NCBI RefSeq assembly: GCF_047948215.1
Contig: NC_134462.1
Coordinates: 117,858,437-117,922,436 of the forward strand
Reading direction: 5' to 3'
Source: Lycorma delicatula
Lineage: Eukaryota > Arthropoda > Insecta > Hemiptera > Fulgoridae
DNA: 64,000 nt
This document shows, piece after piece, positions 34,504 to 45,003 of the stretch. The position numbers were made by a program, and so were the translations under genes. Within the stretch, counting starts at the first letter, position 1. Each line of letters opens with the position of its first letter. The notes below the pieces were generated by a model. That model was not told the DNA's origin, did no database searches, and saw only the letters and a list, made by a program, of their open reading frames with translations.

Positions 34504-34867
34504 TGTTTACCAGTAATACACCGAGTAACTTCCTGCTTATCTTCTTCACCGTCAACGCTGAAATACCGATGACGTACTCCTCATTTGTTACCAAACGCTT
34601 ATTGATGTCGCTGACATCGCAACCGCATCTAACTTGGGCTTGAAAAACTACTCACTGTTATTGCTTGTTATCACGGCTACGCTGAACACGGCCTAGCAGA
34701 ACTACTGCCTCTCTCCTCTGGTCGCTGGCAGTATTTATATACCCTGGCCTACAGAACAGTACCCGCCTTAGTCCTTTAATTGTTGAAGCGTAAAAATTTT
34801 CATCGCCCGCGCCCTTACGTTTTTCTATAAATTCTTATTCCGGTCCGGTAACCCTTCTGATCGAACA
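34504..34867 (-). mobile_element. Possible solo LTR, or an isolated promoter
   Basis: A 364-base block clearly richer in G+C than its surroundings. Its ends are tgttta and cgaaca, giving the TG...CA rule with a TGTT/AACA inverted tetranucleotide. On the minus strand it holds a textbook TATA box (tatataaata, plus coordinates 34732-34741) preceded and followed by GC-rich DNA, then caataacagtgagtag about 95 bases downstream. No gag, pol, primer-binding site or second LTR is nearby, and flanking target duplications are not evident. A host or transposon promoter is the alternative. Confidence 0.4.
34732..34741 (-). promoter_or_regulatory. TATA box
   Basis: tatataaata on the minus strand, embedded in GC-rich flanks (ccagg before, ctgccagcgacc after). 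This sequence context makes it stand out from the many AT-rich words elsewhere. Confidence 0.5.
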
Positions 34868-35058
34868 ACATATTATGAGATTGTCATATTGCAAAGAACA
34901 AATTGATAAACGGACTTGTTAGTTTGAAAAAAAAATCCCTTTTAGTTTCTTCTGAATCTCCTTTTCATTACTAATTTCTTTTTCTTTCTTATTTATTGGA
35001 AGAAATCCGTTATACTGGTCCTATGACAATATTTCAAAATAATAGTTTTAGTAGAAAA

Positions 35059-35790
35059 TAAAAATCTGATGTGGACACCTTATGACTTGTTTGTACGCCT
35101 ATTAACTTACATATACACATTTTTAAAGAGTACATAAAACGTTATTTCACTAATAATTTTTTTTTTCATATATATATATATACTTTTTTTTCATATATAT
35201 ATATACACTTTTTTTTATTGTTGTTATTGAATTATTATTTATTGTAAAATTTTTTTCACAATCGGAAGTTAATAATAATTTTCAATAATTCAATATATTT
35301 AAATTTAAAAAAAAGTCGGAAGGCAAGTCGGATTTGAACCGACGTGCCTTCCCTTGTAAGATCCAAATATTTCATTAATTAAAATTTCATTTAGCTAAAA
35401 TCTGGAACCAATGAAAATAAGTACCACTTATTGATGATTGATATATCATTGAAAAGCTCTCAATGAGGGCTTATTTCTGCAGTTAAGAAAAAGTCCAAAA
35501 ACCAAATTTTTCGAATTTGGGCTTTTTGACATCTTTGGTTCAGTCGATTGCAATCAAAAGGGGAGGTGTATAACTAGATGTTACAGCAGTCTAAATCCAA
35601 AATTTCAATATCGTACGGCTAATCATTTTTACGTTATGCGAGGTACATACGTACATACATACATACAAACTTACGTAAGTACAGACGTCATGCCAAAACT
35701 AGAAAAAATGGATTCAGGAATGATAAAAATATTTCCGTTGAATTCTGAAAACTGAATTTTTTGCGATCACACTACTTCGTTTACTTCGAA
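35059..35790 (-). repeat. Dispersed repeat Rep1, copy C (full length)
   Basis: Reading in plus coordinates, the copy starts aaaatctgatgtggacacc, contains a poly-T/TA tract (35159-35212, where a ttttttcatatatatata unit is duplicated), the T-arm-like hairpin (35318-35352), gctctcaatgagggctta, gattgcaatcaaaaggggag, the tacgtacatacatac block and the closing cacactacttcgtttacttc. The word agtagaaaa flanks both sides (35050-35058 and 35790-35798) and could be a target duplication. However, similar words end other copies, so this is weak. Confidence 0.9.
35318..35352 (-). other. T-arm-like double hairpin inside Rep1 copy C
   Basis: On the minus strand ggaaggca pairs with tgccttcc (8 bp). Inside, gtcgg pairs with ccgac across the 7-base loop ttcaaat. 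This is the geometry of a tRNA T-arm stacked under an acceptor-like stem, and ggttcaaatcc is a good polymerase III B-box. Copies B (12575-12605) and E (61738-61772) keep the loop word but have decayed stems. Confidence 0.75.
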
Positions 35791-35799
35791 GTAGAAAAC

Positions 35800-36149
35800 A
35801 GAGGAACTTTATATAAATTTAGAAAAAATAGAACATACAATGAGGGAAAAATGTTTGAACTCTTTTGGAATATCTGTATAGAATGAATGAGAACAGATTT
35901 GTAAAAAAATTGTAGTTTTAAAAAAGAAGAACAAAAATAAGCTGGTTTAGAAAAAGTACGAAAGGAATTTGAAAACTCCACTAAAAGATACACTATTTAA
36001 TTTTGTTTTAAGTTCCAACTACTTATAATTGGATTCAAATTAATTTCATTTGTTTAACAAATTGTGGGTATTTTTTGTCAGACACGGACTTTAAAAAAAG
36101 TTAAATTTAAAAAGTAACTTTTTAAAATTTAATACAAGTAAAATCAACT
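35800..36149. other. AT-rich DNA, nothing recognised
   Basis: No motif was recognised; the 70-codon minus frame at 35781-35993 is T-rich translation. Confidence 0.5.
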
Positions 36150-37370
36150 TCCTCAACCCTACTACCTAGTCTTGCGGAATTATCTTGGGAGGTGTTTTGC
36201 TCAGGTGAAATGTAATGACGAGCATTCAAGGTTCTTTGAGATTGGATCGGGTGTCCCTCAGGGCTCTGTGCTGGGCCCTGTGTTGTATTCCACATTCCCT
36301 GCGGACATTCCGGTCCTGGATGATTGTGTCGTCGCCACGTTCGCTGATGACACTGCTATCCTGGCCGTTAACGAAAACCCTGGCCTAGCCTCGTAGGCCC
36401 TAAAATGGCGCTGCATCGTGTGTGCGTTTGGCAGAAAAAGTGGAGGATTAAGGTTAATCAGGGTAAGTCGAGGCACGTCACATTTGTCGTGTGGAGAGGT
36501 GACTGTCCCGGTGTGTACTTCGATGGTGTTTTGATCACGCAAACGGAGACTGTGCGGTATCTGGGACTTCACCTGGATCGGCGGATGACCTGGAAGTGCC
36601 ACGTGAGGATGAAGAGGAAACAGCTAAACGCAAGGTACAGGGAACTTCACTGGCTGCTACGGAGGAACTCAGGCCTCACGTTATCAAACAAGATCTTAAT
36701 TTACAAGACTATCCTGCGCCCAATCTAGACGTACGGTGTGGAATTGTGGGGAACGGCTAGTACTAGTAGTGTGGAAATTATATAACTATTTCAGAACAAA
36801 ATAGCGAGGGTAAATGCGGAAGCTACGTGGTTCACGCGGAATGATGAGATTCAGGATTATCTGGAGCTCCCGTCGGTTGGTGAGATTCCTCGACAGCGCA
36901 ATGTCAAATACCTGAAGAGGCTTGAGAATCATGTAAACCACTTTGCAATTAATCTACTCGATAACATCAGAGAGTCCGACGGTAGAAACGAACCCATGTA
37001 CTCGACTTAGGGTCTGCGTAACAGTTTAGAATCTAACACCGTCAAGTTTAGTCGTGTTACTTCTTTAAATTTAATTTCTTGTAATTTCTTGTTACTTCTA
37101 TCTCTTTTTCTTTTTTATTTGTTATTAATGTTTCTTTTCTAGACTATATGGTGCTGAAATTATTGGTTTGTTTTAAATTAAATTAATTTATGACTCGGCT
37201 TGAAATTTCATATTTGACTTTAAGTTTCCTTACAACTGATTATTGTATATTATTTATTTTGGGGGTTTGTTAAGGACCTTCTTATCACGTGCTTTTGTCA
37301 AGAAACTTACTTATGGCTCCGCAGGAGAGCCGATTGTAATTATAATTGTTATTGAGCAAAAAAAAAAAAA
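36150..37370 (+). mobile_element. Jockey-type LINE, 5'-truncated, with poly(A) tail
   Basis: The 3' half of a non-LTR reverse transcriptase. Frame 36150-36395 has YLVLRNYLGRCFAQVKC, GSGVPQGSVLGPVLY and ATFADDTAILA, where (F/Y)ADD is the catalytic Asp-Asp pair of RT. A frameshift or small deletion follows, and frame 36405-36728 has WQKKWRIKVNQGKSRHVTFV, YFDGVLITQTETVRYLGLHL, DRRMTWKCHV and SNKILIYKTILRPI. After a stop the tail continues as YGVELWGTAS, FQNKIARVNAEATWFTRNDE and LKRLENHVNHF to about 37005. The 3' UTR ends in a 13-base A tract at 37358-37370. The order matches the Jockey clade. Broken by at least two frame disruptions. Confidence 0.92.
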
Positions 37371-38519
37371 TTATTACCGGTAAAAGTAACAATCTTTTAT
37401 GTTAACAATGAGGGAAACAATATCTTATTTCCTAAACCAACCGTTTTATTTATGTCGTGTTTTCTTTTAAATATATTCAAATGAATTAATTATAGTATAT
37501 TTTATCTTAAATTAGATTTTAAAATTATTACGGACTCTTAATTTGATCTAGTAGCTGAGCATTATGATATTATTTTAGTCAAATTTTAGTTGAATAAAAT
37601 TAAAAGTCATGCAATTCTTTATACATTTTAAAACCAACAAGTGTTTCAAATTAATGTAAACTATATTTTAGCGAGTTAAAAAAAGACTAGAAATAAAACT
37701 ATGTTTCCTGTATTTATTTATTTTTTAATTTAATTTTTACACGTTTGAGAACGGTTAGTTGATGTACCCACGGGATAAATTTTTTTTGAATTTGACATCA
37801 AAAAGACCCCACATCTTGGAATCTTTCGTTTAAGTCACAGACTGTGCTTCAGATAATAGCTCTTGTTGCATGTGCATGAAGATTAATACCTTGAAGAACA
37901 ATAACTTCCACTTTGTTCGTTGTTACTGTAATTCTATGATTATTATTTACTTCTCTACTTCTTCCTCTTGATTCGTTTTCACTTTTAGTTTATACTCGTA
38001 ACATGCAAAGTGAATGGAATATTTATTCATAATTTCTGCAAGCAATGAGAAGAAACTGTATCCTTTTGATTTTTTACATCAGACAGGAGATTCGCTAATG
38101 TAACTATATAGTTATAAAATATTTCCCTTCGACCAATCACCGTGTGCTACTGCTTATAAAGAAGTGTAGTTATAAATTGCCTACAGCCTTTTTACAGTAG
38201 CCTACACTTATTAGAATAATTTCACCAATTTTTTATTCTGAAAAGAGAGAAAATTATAACTTTAACCGTCTTTATGTAAATAAAATTATAAATTATTTAT
38301 GAATTATATATATAAAACAGGTTAATTGTATCTAGCTGAAATTTTATACATTGCTACGATTTATATACTTGTATAAAACTAATGGATCTGATTCTCAATC
38401 CATTTCAAAATTATTGCTATGTAAACATTTTAATTGTTAATATCATTGCAAATGCTAGAGTTTATTTAAATATTATGCAAAAAAAATATTAAGCGTTTTA
38501 TGAAAAAGAAAATGGCATA
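37371..38519. other. AT-rich DNA, nothing recognised
   Basis: No coding motif. The last 50 bases (attaagcgttttatg...aaaatggca) resemble the subterminal part of the mariner-like element at 40580 and may already belong to the next element. Confidence 0.5.
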
Positions 38520-40075
38520 TTATTTATTTAAATCCGTTTATAAATAACAAAGTTATAGCAAAACGTTTTGAAGAGTCGTTCTAAATTAAAAAATCAGTTT
38601 TCATTTTCACTCGTATAACATTAAATAACTCGACAGGATCTTAACTGGAATAATTTTATTAAAGCTATCGTGTAATAAATTTTAATAATTTAATAATATT
38701 AAAAAGTATTTTACATTAAAACAGATATTACAACTAACAAGTTGTTGTAAACAAAAAGTAATATGCCTTTTGTCTTTGCTATTGACCTGTGAATACAGTG
38801 ATGCTGTACGAATTAATTAATTATTTATTTTACCATTATCTTATTCACAATGGCAGGTAATGTGATGGAACCCCCTCAAAAAAAAAAATAAAGTGATTCA
38901 TAATTATAGTAATTAGTAATGGAATATGTGAATCTAATGCACGGTTTTGCACTTAACACCTTTAAGGTGAGACGACGGTATCAGGAACACTTTTCTAATC
39001 GTGTGTTATTTTTTCACACATTTTTTCCTTCCATTCAAAAACGGTTCAGAGAAACAGGAAGCTTAAAACCTGAACTATTACTATCAGCGAGTATAAGCTA
39101 CTTTATCTCAAAATTATACTCACCGTTTTCGCTATACCATCGGCTAATCTGAAAATGTACTAAAGATCGGCCATTCTTAACATCCACAACACGCACATGC
39201 GACCAATTGAAAACCTCCATGCCGTTTAAGATAGCTGTCACCAGTATCAGTTTTCTGTATACGTATCGGCTAGTAATCTGAGTGAATTATATGACTGGTT
39301 TTACCTGAAACGCTCAGGGGTGAAAGATATTTAATTAGCTTTGTTGACGGCTGAGCTTGCACTTTTACTGGAAGATTTGGCACTAAACACACGCAACAAA
39401 ATGCGCTTATCGCTGGATGGGGCTCCAGTTTATTACAGATTATAAGTTCAAGGTCACTTAAACCAAGCATATCCAAACAGATGGATTGGTCGAAGAGGAC
39501 ACAAGGTCTCCCGATCTCAATCCTCTTGGTTTTTCTTATAAGGCAATTTAAAGACACTTGTATTAAGACAACCCGTAGATACTGTAGAAGTATTGCACAC
39601 AAGAATTCTAAATGGGATAGGACGGATTCGTCAGATACCTGTCATTTTTGGAAGTGTCCGGCAGTCAACGAAAAATGCCTGGATGCATGTATTTTGAACA
39701 GCTACAATAGTTTCTTTTACTAATATTTTATTGTACGATTTGGTAATTTATTGTTAAATAAATTTTAACTGAAAACAAGTTTGTTTAATAACCAATGCCT
39801 GTTCATTAAACAAAAAACGTGTAACGCCGATTTTTTCAATATTAATAATATTTATTATTATAATATTTTCATGATTTAAAGAATATTCTCAATATTTTTA
39901 AATCATTGCAATTTTTTATATGACAAAATTAATAAAATTATTCCAATTGAGACCGTGTCGAGTTATCTAATTTTATTCGGATAGAACCGATTTTTTAATC
40001 TAGAATGACACTTCAAGATTTTTACCGTAACTTTGTTATTTATGAATGGATTTAAATAAATAAAATGTTAGTTTT
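38520..40075 (+). mobile_element. Mariner-like element A with long terminal inverted repeats
   Basis: The left arm (38520-38690) and right arm (39910-40075) are inverted copies. Shared words in order are atttatttaaatcc, ataaataacaaagtta, ttctaaattaaaaaatc, ataactcgaca, and actggaataattttattaa. They enclose the transposase relic at 38919-39690. Arms of about 165 bases are far longer than the 20-30 bases of classical mariners. The true outer ends may lie further out. Confidence 0.8.
38919..39690 (+). pseudogene. Mariner-like transposase of element A, internally deleted
   Basis: N-terminal DNA-binding part: EYVNLMHGFALNTFKVRRRY, QEHFSNRVL and RFRETGSLKPE (38919-39075), matching the family pattern Y.DM...YG.A.GN..EA.R.Y.E.FPNR and RETGS. 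A segment is then missing up to the first catalytic region. From about 39195 the reading resumes with NTHMRPIENLHAV, HQYQFSVYVSA (about 39243), ALLTAELALLLEDLALNTRN followed by KMRLSLDGAPVYYRL (39330-39436; second catalytic Asp in LDGAP kept), LNQAYPNRWIGRRG, LRQPVDTVEVLHTRILNGIG and RIRQIPVIFGSVRQSTKNAW. Stops and frameshifts are scattered. A dead relic. Confidence 0.88.
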
Positions 40076-40231
40076 ATTATACGACTGTCAAAAAAAGTGT
40101 AATGTTTTCAGGGTATATATTAATTGTGTGTTTGTTCCACCGTAGTAGTAGCTCAACGTAATAACCGATTTAGATGTATTACCCCGCGCTAGAATCCTTA
40201 TGTTTCCGGGAATGTCATAGGCTATATAAAT

Positions 40232-42215
40232 ACGTAGTGTGTTTGTAAAATGATGGACTGGTTATACGTTTTCGGATTCTACTTGTATAACTAAACAAAA
40301 AATATCCGTACGAAAAATGGTAATTTTTCCTTCGTTCTCCCATTGTCCGCCATTTTGATATTTGTATAGAAATTTATATCTCAAGTTAGAATAAGGATAG
40401 AAAAATCACATTAATATTTTGTAAGCGTCTTTGTAATACAAGTTCTAAAATTAGCAAAAAATTAGGACTAAAATATCTTTGTAAATTACAAAATGGCGCC
40501 CATGTTTTTTTTTTCAATCCGTTATATCTCCATAAATATAAGTTTTATCAAAATGTATGTTATATTAGAAAATTAAGCATTTCATGGTGAACAAAATGCC
40601 ATTTTATTTTTTTAAATCTATTAAGAAATAGCCGATTATGGAAGAAAATTGATGTAATTTTATGACTGGTTTCTAAAAATTTAGAAAACAGTTTATTTAT
40701 ATCAATAATATACAGAGTGTTTCTAAAATGATGGGATGGCTATATATTTTCGGATTCTACTTGTAAAATTAAACAAAAAGTATTTTTAAGAAAAATGGTG
40801 CATTCTCCTTCGTTCTCCCACTGTTTGCCATTTTGTTATTTTTATATAAAAATTTATATCTCAAGTTCGGATAAAGGAATCACATTAATATTTTGTAAGC
40901 GTCTTTGTAATAAAGTTTTAAAATTAGAAAAAAATCAGGATTTAAATACCTTAATTAATTACAAAATGGCGGACATGTTTATTTTTCAATCCGTTACATC
41001 TCCGTAAATATTAATTTTATCAAATTTATTATAAAAGTTAAAAGTATTATAAAATATTATAAAAATTTATTTTTATTTATTTATTTTCTTATATATTAAG
41101 CCCTTTATTTTGAACAAAATGACATTTTAGTTTGAAAATCGGTTTACAGATAGTCGAGTTATGGCAGAAAATTGACGTAATTTTGTTTCTGCTTTTCACG
41201 TCCTCCACTTTACGTTCAATTCGAATAAATATTATTTGTTTTTATTTATTGTTAATTCTTATATTATAAATCAGTATCAAATTAAGTAATAATTTTCTCA
41301 CAATAATAGACCTAATAGTTGAAAAAACTAAAACAACTACTTGTGATAATTTTACGTTAATTGTTGTAGAACATTAGGTATACTTTTTTAAAAATAAACA
41401 GTCAACAATTGTTTAAAGTTATGAGATGTTCAAAGTGTCCACCATTACAGATTACACAAATCTCCAGTCTTTTTCTGAGAGATTGTCTTAACCGTTCAAA
41501 TATTCTGGGAGTATTCTTAACGTCTTGAAATCAATTTTGTATCCTTTGTTGAAGATCCTCATTGTTGAGTATTGAAGTTGAATAAACAATATGTTTCAAA
41601 CGGCCTCACAGGTAAAAGTCAAGCAGGTTTAAATCAGCTGATCGGAAAAGCCAGGACACTGGCCCCCGCGGCCTATTTATTTTTGTTTGGAAAGTTTCAT
41701 GCAGGAAATCTGATACCAACTGACTGAAATGTGCTGGAGCTCCATCGTGGTCAAACCACATACTTCCTTTTAATTGTAGAGGTTCCAAAAAATATGGAAG
41801 ATTTTCGGCAAATGAGCAAGGTAATTCTCTTCATTTAAATGATTTGATAGATTGACTAAATCTAAAAGATAGTCATTAAAAATACCTGCCCGTATGTTCA
41901 GGAAAAATCTTTGTTGATGGCTGCTTTGGAAGATACTATGAGGATTTTCGTCGCTCAACATACGCTGGTTGTGATAGTTATGAACTCCATTCCTGTTGAA
42001 ACAAGCTTCATTTTTACATTGTTAACTTGATCGGCAGTTATAGTCGCTGTGAAAAATTAATTTCAATTTGTTATTATTATGTAATGTTAAATTTTAACGT
42101 GAGAAAATTATTAGTTAATTTGATACTAATTTACGATATTAGAATTAACAATAAATAAAAATATTTAATATTTAATCAATTGAACGTTAAGTGGGGGACA
42201 CGAAAAGAGGCTCAA
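40232..42215 (-). mobile_element. Mariner-like element B with long inverted ends and a duplicated terminal segment
   Basis: The left inner arm (41178-41335) matches the inverted right arm (42060-42215) through words such as cacgtcctccact, tacgttcaatt, tttttatttattgttaattc, agtatcaaatta and taataattttctcac. Outside the left arm lies a terminal segment present twice in tandem, at 40232-40695 and 40712-41195 (period 480). Each starts with a word like acagagtgtttctaaaatgat and holds ttttcggattctacttgta, ccttcgttctccca, ttatatctcaagtt, acattaatattttgtaagcg and ttacaaaatgg. The right side is cut off just past 42215. It encloses the transposase relic at 41410-42060. Confidence 0.8.
41410..42060 (-). 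pseudogene. Mariner-like transposase of element B, C-terminal part
   Basis: On the minus strand: ENPHSIFQSSHQQRFFLNIR followed by AGIFNDYLL (from about 41945), LSNHLNEENYLAHLPKIF, MWFDHDGAPAHFSQLVSDFL (about 41760; second catalytic Asp in HDGAPAH kept), GPVSWLFRSADLNLLDFYL (about 41660; third acidic site region kept), then GRLKHIVYSTSILNNEDLQQ, FQDVKNTPRIFERLRQSLRK and NGGHFEHL to about 41410. This is the same superfamily as element A but a distinct lineage. The N-terminus is missing and frames are disrupted. Confidence 0.87.
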
Positions 42216-42277
42216 AAATAAGGCCTTGTTTAAGACTTGCGTTAGTTGTAGGATATAAAGAAAGGAGTAGTTTGATT

Positions 42278-42660
42278 AAAAAAAGCATTGAAAAACGAAA
42301 CCCTGTAAGACAAAATATTTTCTACATATTACTGGCTGAAAAACTGTATTCTTTTAGGATTTTATAAAACGAAAACTGTTGTTTCTTATCTTTATCTCAC
42401 TCTTAATCTAAAATCCCTGTAAAGTTTTTTTAATACTATTTATTTAAACCTAATAATTTTTATTACCTTATATTTTAATTTTTTTACTTATACTTTTTCA
42501 TTGACTACTGACGATGACTATGTAACGAAGAGGACATTAAATTGTATATTTTAGGTAAAAGGTCTGTCAGCGAAATCTTGTTTCCCGGTTTATTTCACCG
42601 TTTACCGTTGCTCTTTATGTGTAATTATATATTACTTGTAACATCTTAATATAGTTTATT
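42278..42660 (+). repeat. Left arm of a large inverted repeat
   Basis: Reverse-complement twin of 44604-45003. I aligned the two arms by eye throughout: only about a dozen substitutions and one indel of about 15-20 bases (near 42425 / 44840) separate them. Long identical runs include the block from tttaaacctaataattttta through gactactgacgatgactatg to atattacttgtaacatctta. The sequence is AT-rich and has no coding motif. Confidence 0.96.
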
Positions 42661-43028
42661 TTCTAGTTTAAACCTTTTTAACTTTACACATCTCTTAATT
42701 TCAAAAAAAAATTCATACACATTTAAATAAGGTAGATTTTGGGCTCAATAAAAAAAAACCCTAAGGGATAAATTCCTCCATTCCTAAATTTTATATTATA
42801 TGCCTAATGAAAGTATTGTTCTTTGAGCGTATTATAATTGTTTTCAGGATAATCTCTTGCTTTTCTAAGGTATCTTATAATTATTTCTACAATAGTTTGG
42901 AACAAAAATAAATAAATAAATATATTTTTTTTAATTTAAATAGAAGATTAAAATTATGTTTGCTTAAAAGTCACGTAGTACTTTAAAATAATTTATTCTT
43001 AACAAATAACTCTTTTTTTATTTTTAAT

Positions 43029-43175
<147 letters not shown>

Positions 43176-43875
43176 AGAACAAGCATGCGTATGTATGAAG
43201 TCATTATTAAATAAGTACAAAGAACGTAATAATAAACGAATTTAATAATCGTGTGTAGAAATGGTATGTGAAAAATAGGATTATCTTTTTTTCAATATTT
43301 TCCTATATAACGCCATAATTAACAACCATTTATGTTTTACAAAAACAGGATGAAACAAAAAAATAAAACGTTGCGGTAATAATCTGCCAATTAATAAAAT
43401 TACATTCAACAACGTAACGTTTATAATTATATTAATCAGAAATATAAAAATCTATAATATTTTCATAAATGATAACGTCAAACAAAAATTTTTCCATAAA
43501 TTCTATTTATTATTTTCTTGCGAAGAAAAATACAATAAGTAACAATAATAAAAGGTATAAAAATTTTAATTATGATTATAATTCGAGATATGGTTCTTTT
43601 TCTAGGAAATGAGATTCACCTTTTTATCTGATGAGAATATTGCTAAATTAACTGGTTAATTCACAATGTAATTACTTACATTAACCGTAATCTTCTATTG
43701 TTTTACGTTAACTGATTTTTTTTTCATTCTAATACAGTATTACGGATTTAACGAAATTAACATTTCCACGTGAAATGTGTGGTCTATTATTTGCTACTTA
43801 CACTTTACTAAAGAAAATAAAATTAAAATATTATTAATCATTTACATATCTGTTAATCCATAGGGTCAACTGAAG

Positions 43876-43878
<3 letters not shown>

Positions 43879-43941
<63 letters not shown>
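43879..43941. repeat. (CA)n microsatellite
   Basis: An uninterrupted CA run of about 63 bases. Confidence 0.97.
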
Positions 43942-43943
<2 letters not shown>

Positions 43944-44603
43944 CATCCCACGTCCCAGATTCAATCGCGCTACTCGTCTATAGAACTTCAGAAATTGGAA
44001 ATAGGTTTTTAGTAATTATGTGTAGGCCGTTGCTCTCAGACATTATCGCTATTTACAGCTTACCAAATAAAATATTTTATCTTTAGAAAGAAGATTTGTT
44101 GCCAAAATCAGATTTTTAATGATAACAAAAGGACACTGGGGCTGTCAAACAACTACTTTGCTCCCAGCACAGCAAAGTACAGGAGTTTTATCGTTCCATT
44201 TTTCGGTATCACAGCGGTTACTTTTTTAATCATATTAACTATTTTAATATTTTTCAAACTTAAATAGTTAATTTCAGGGTAATAATCAAAAAATCATTTG
44301 AGACAACATATTATTTGAATATCGAACTCGATTTTGAGCCGAGCGCAAACGTTACTCTTCAAGTCTAAGAAACTTCCAGCGTAGAGTAACGTTGTCTAGC
44401 ACCACTAATTCTAGTAGCCCTAGAAGTTCTTCTTCATATCTGTGACCTCGCCGACCTAGGTTTTATGAAATTTTTAATACCAAACTAAAAATCAAATCAA
44501 TGCCGATTATGCCTACGACTTAACCTCATGAAACGATTTAGTTCAGCATATAAAAATCTACAGAATTCTACTTTGTTCGTTTGAAAACAAAGTAGAATTA
44601 TGT

Positions 44604-45003
44604 AATAAACTATATTAAGATGTTACAAGTAATATATAATTACACATAAAGAGCAACGGTAAACGGTGAAATAAACCGGGAAACAAGATTTCGCTGAAAG
44701 ACCTTTTACCTAAAATATACAATTTAATGTCCTCTTCGTTACATAGTCATCGTCAGTAGTCAATGAAAAAGTATAAGTAAAAAAATTAAAATATAAGGTA
44801 ATAAAAATTATTAGGTTTAAATAAATAGTATTAAAAAAACTCTAAAAAAAAGTCTTTTTACAGGGATTTTAGATTAAAAGTGAGATAAAGATAAGAAACA
44901 ACAGTTTTCGTTTTATACAATCCCAAAAGAATACAGTTTTTCAGTCAGTAATATTTAGAAAATATTTTATGTCTTATAGGGTTTCGTTTTTCAATGCTTT
45001 TTT
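44604..45003 (-). repeat. Right arm of a large inverted repeat
   Basis: Reverse complement of 42278-42660. The match ends at gcattgaaaaacgaaaccct on the outer side and atatagtttatt on the inner side. It carries one insertion (aaaaaaaagtcttttt region near 44845) not in the left arm. Confidence 0.96.

Noticed and set aside
35161..35212. Direct repeats taken as a CRISPR-like or satellite array
   Set aside because: Only two units of T-run plus TA-run; simple-sequence slippage inside Rep1.
35050..35798. agtagaaaa as a firm target duplication of Rep1 copy C
   Set aside because: Other copies end in a similar gaagtaaaaa word, so the right-hand match may be part of the element itself.
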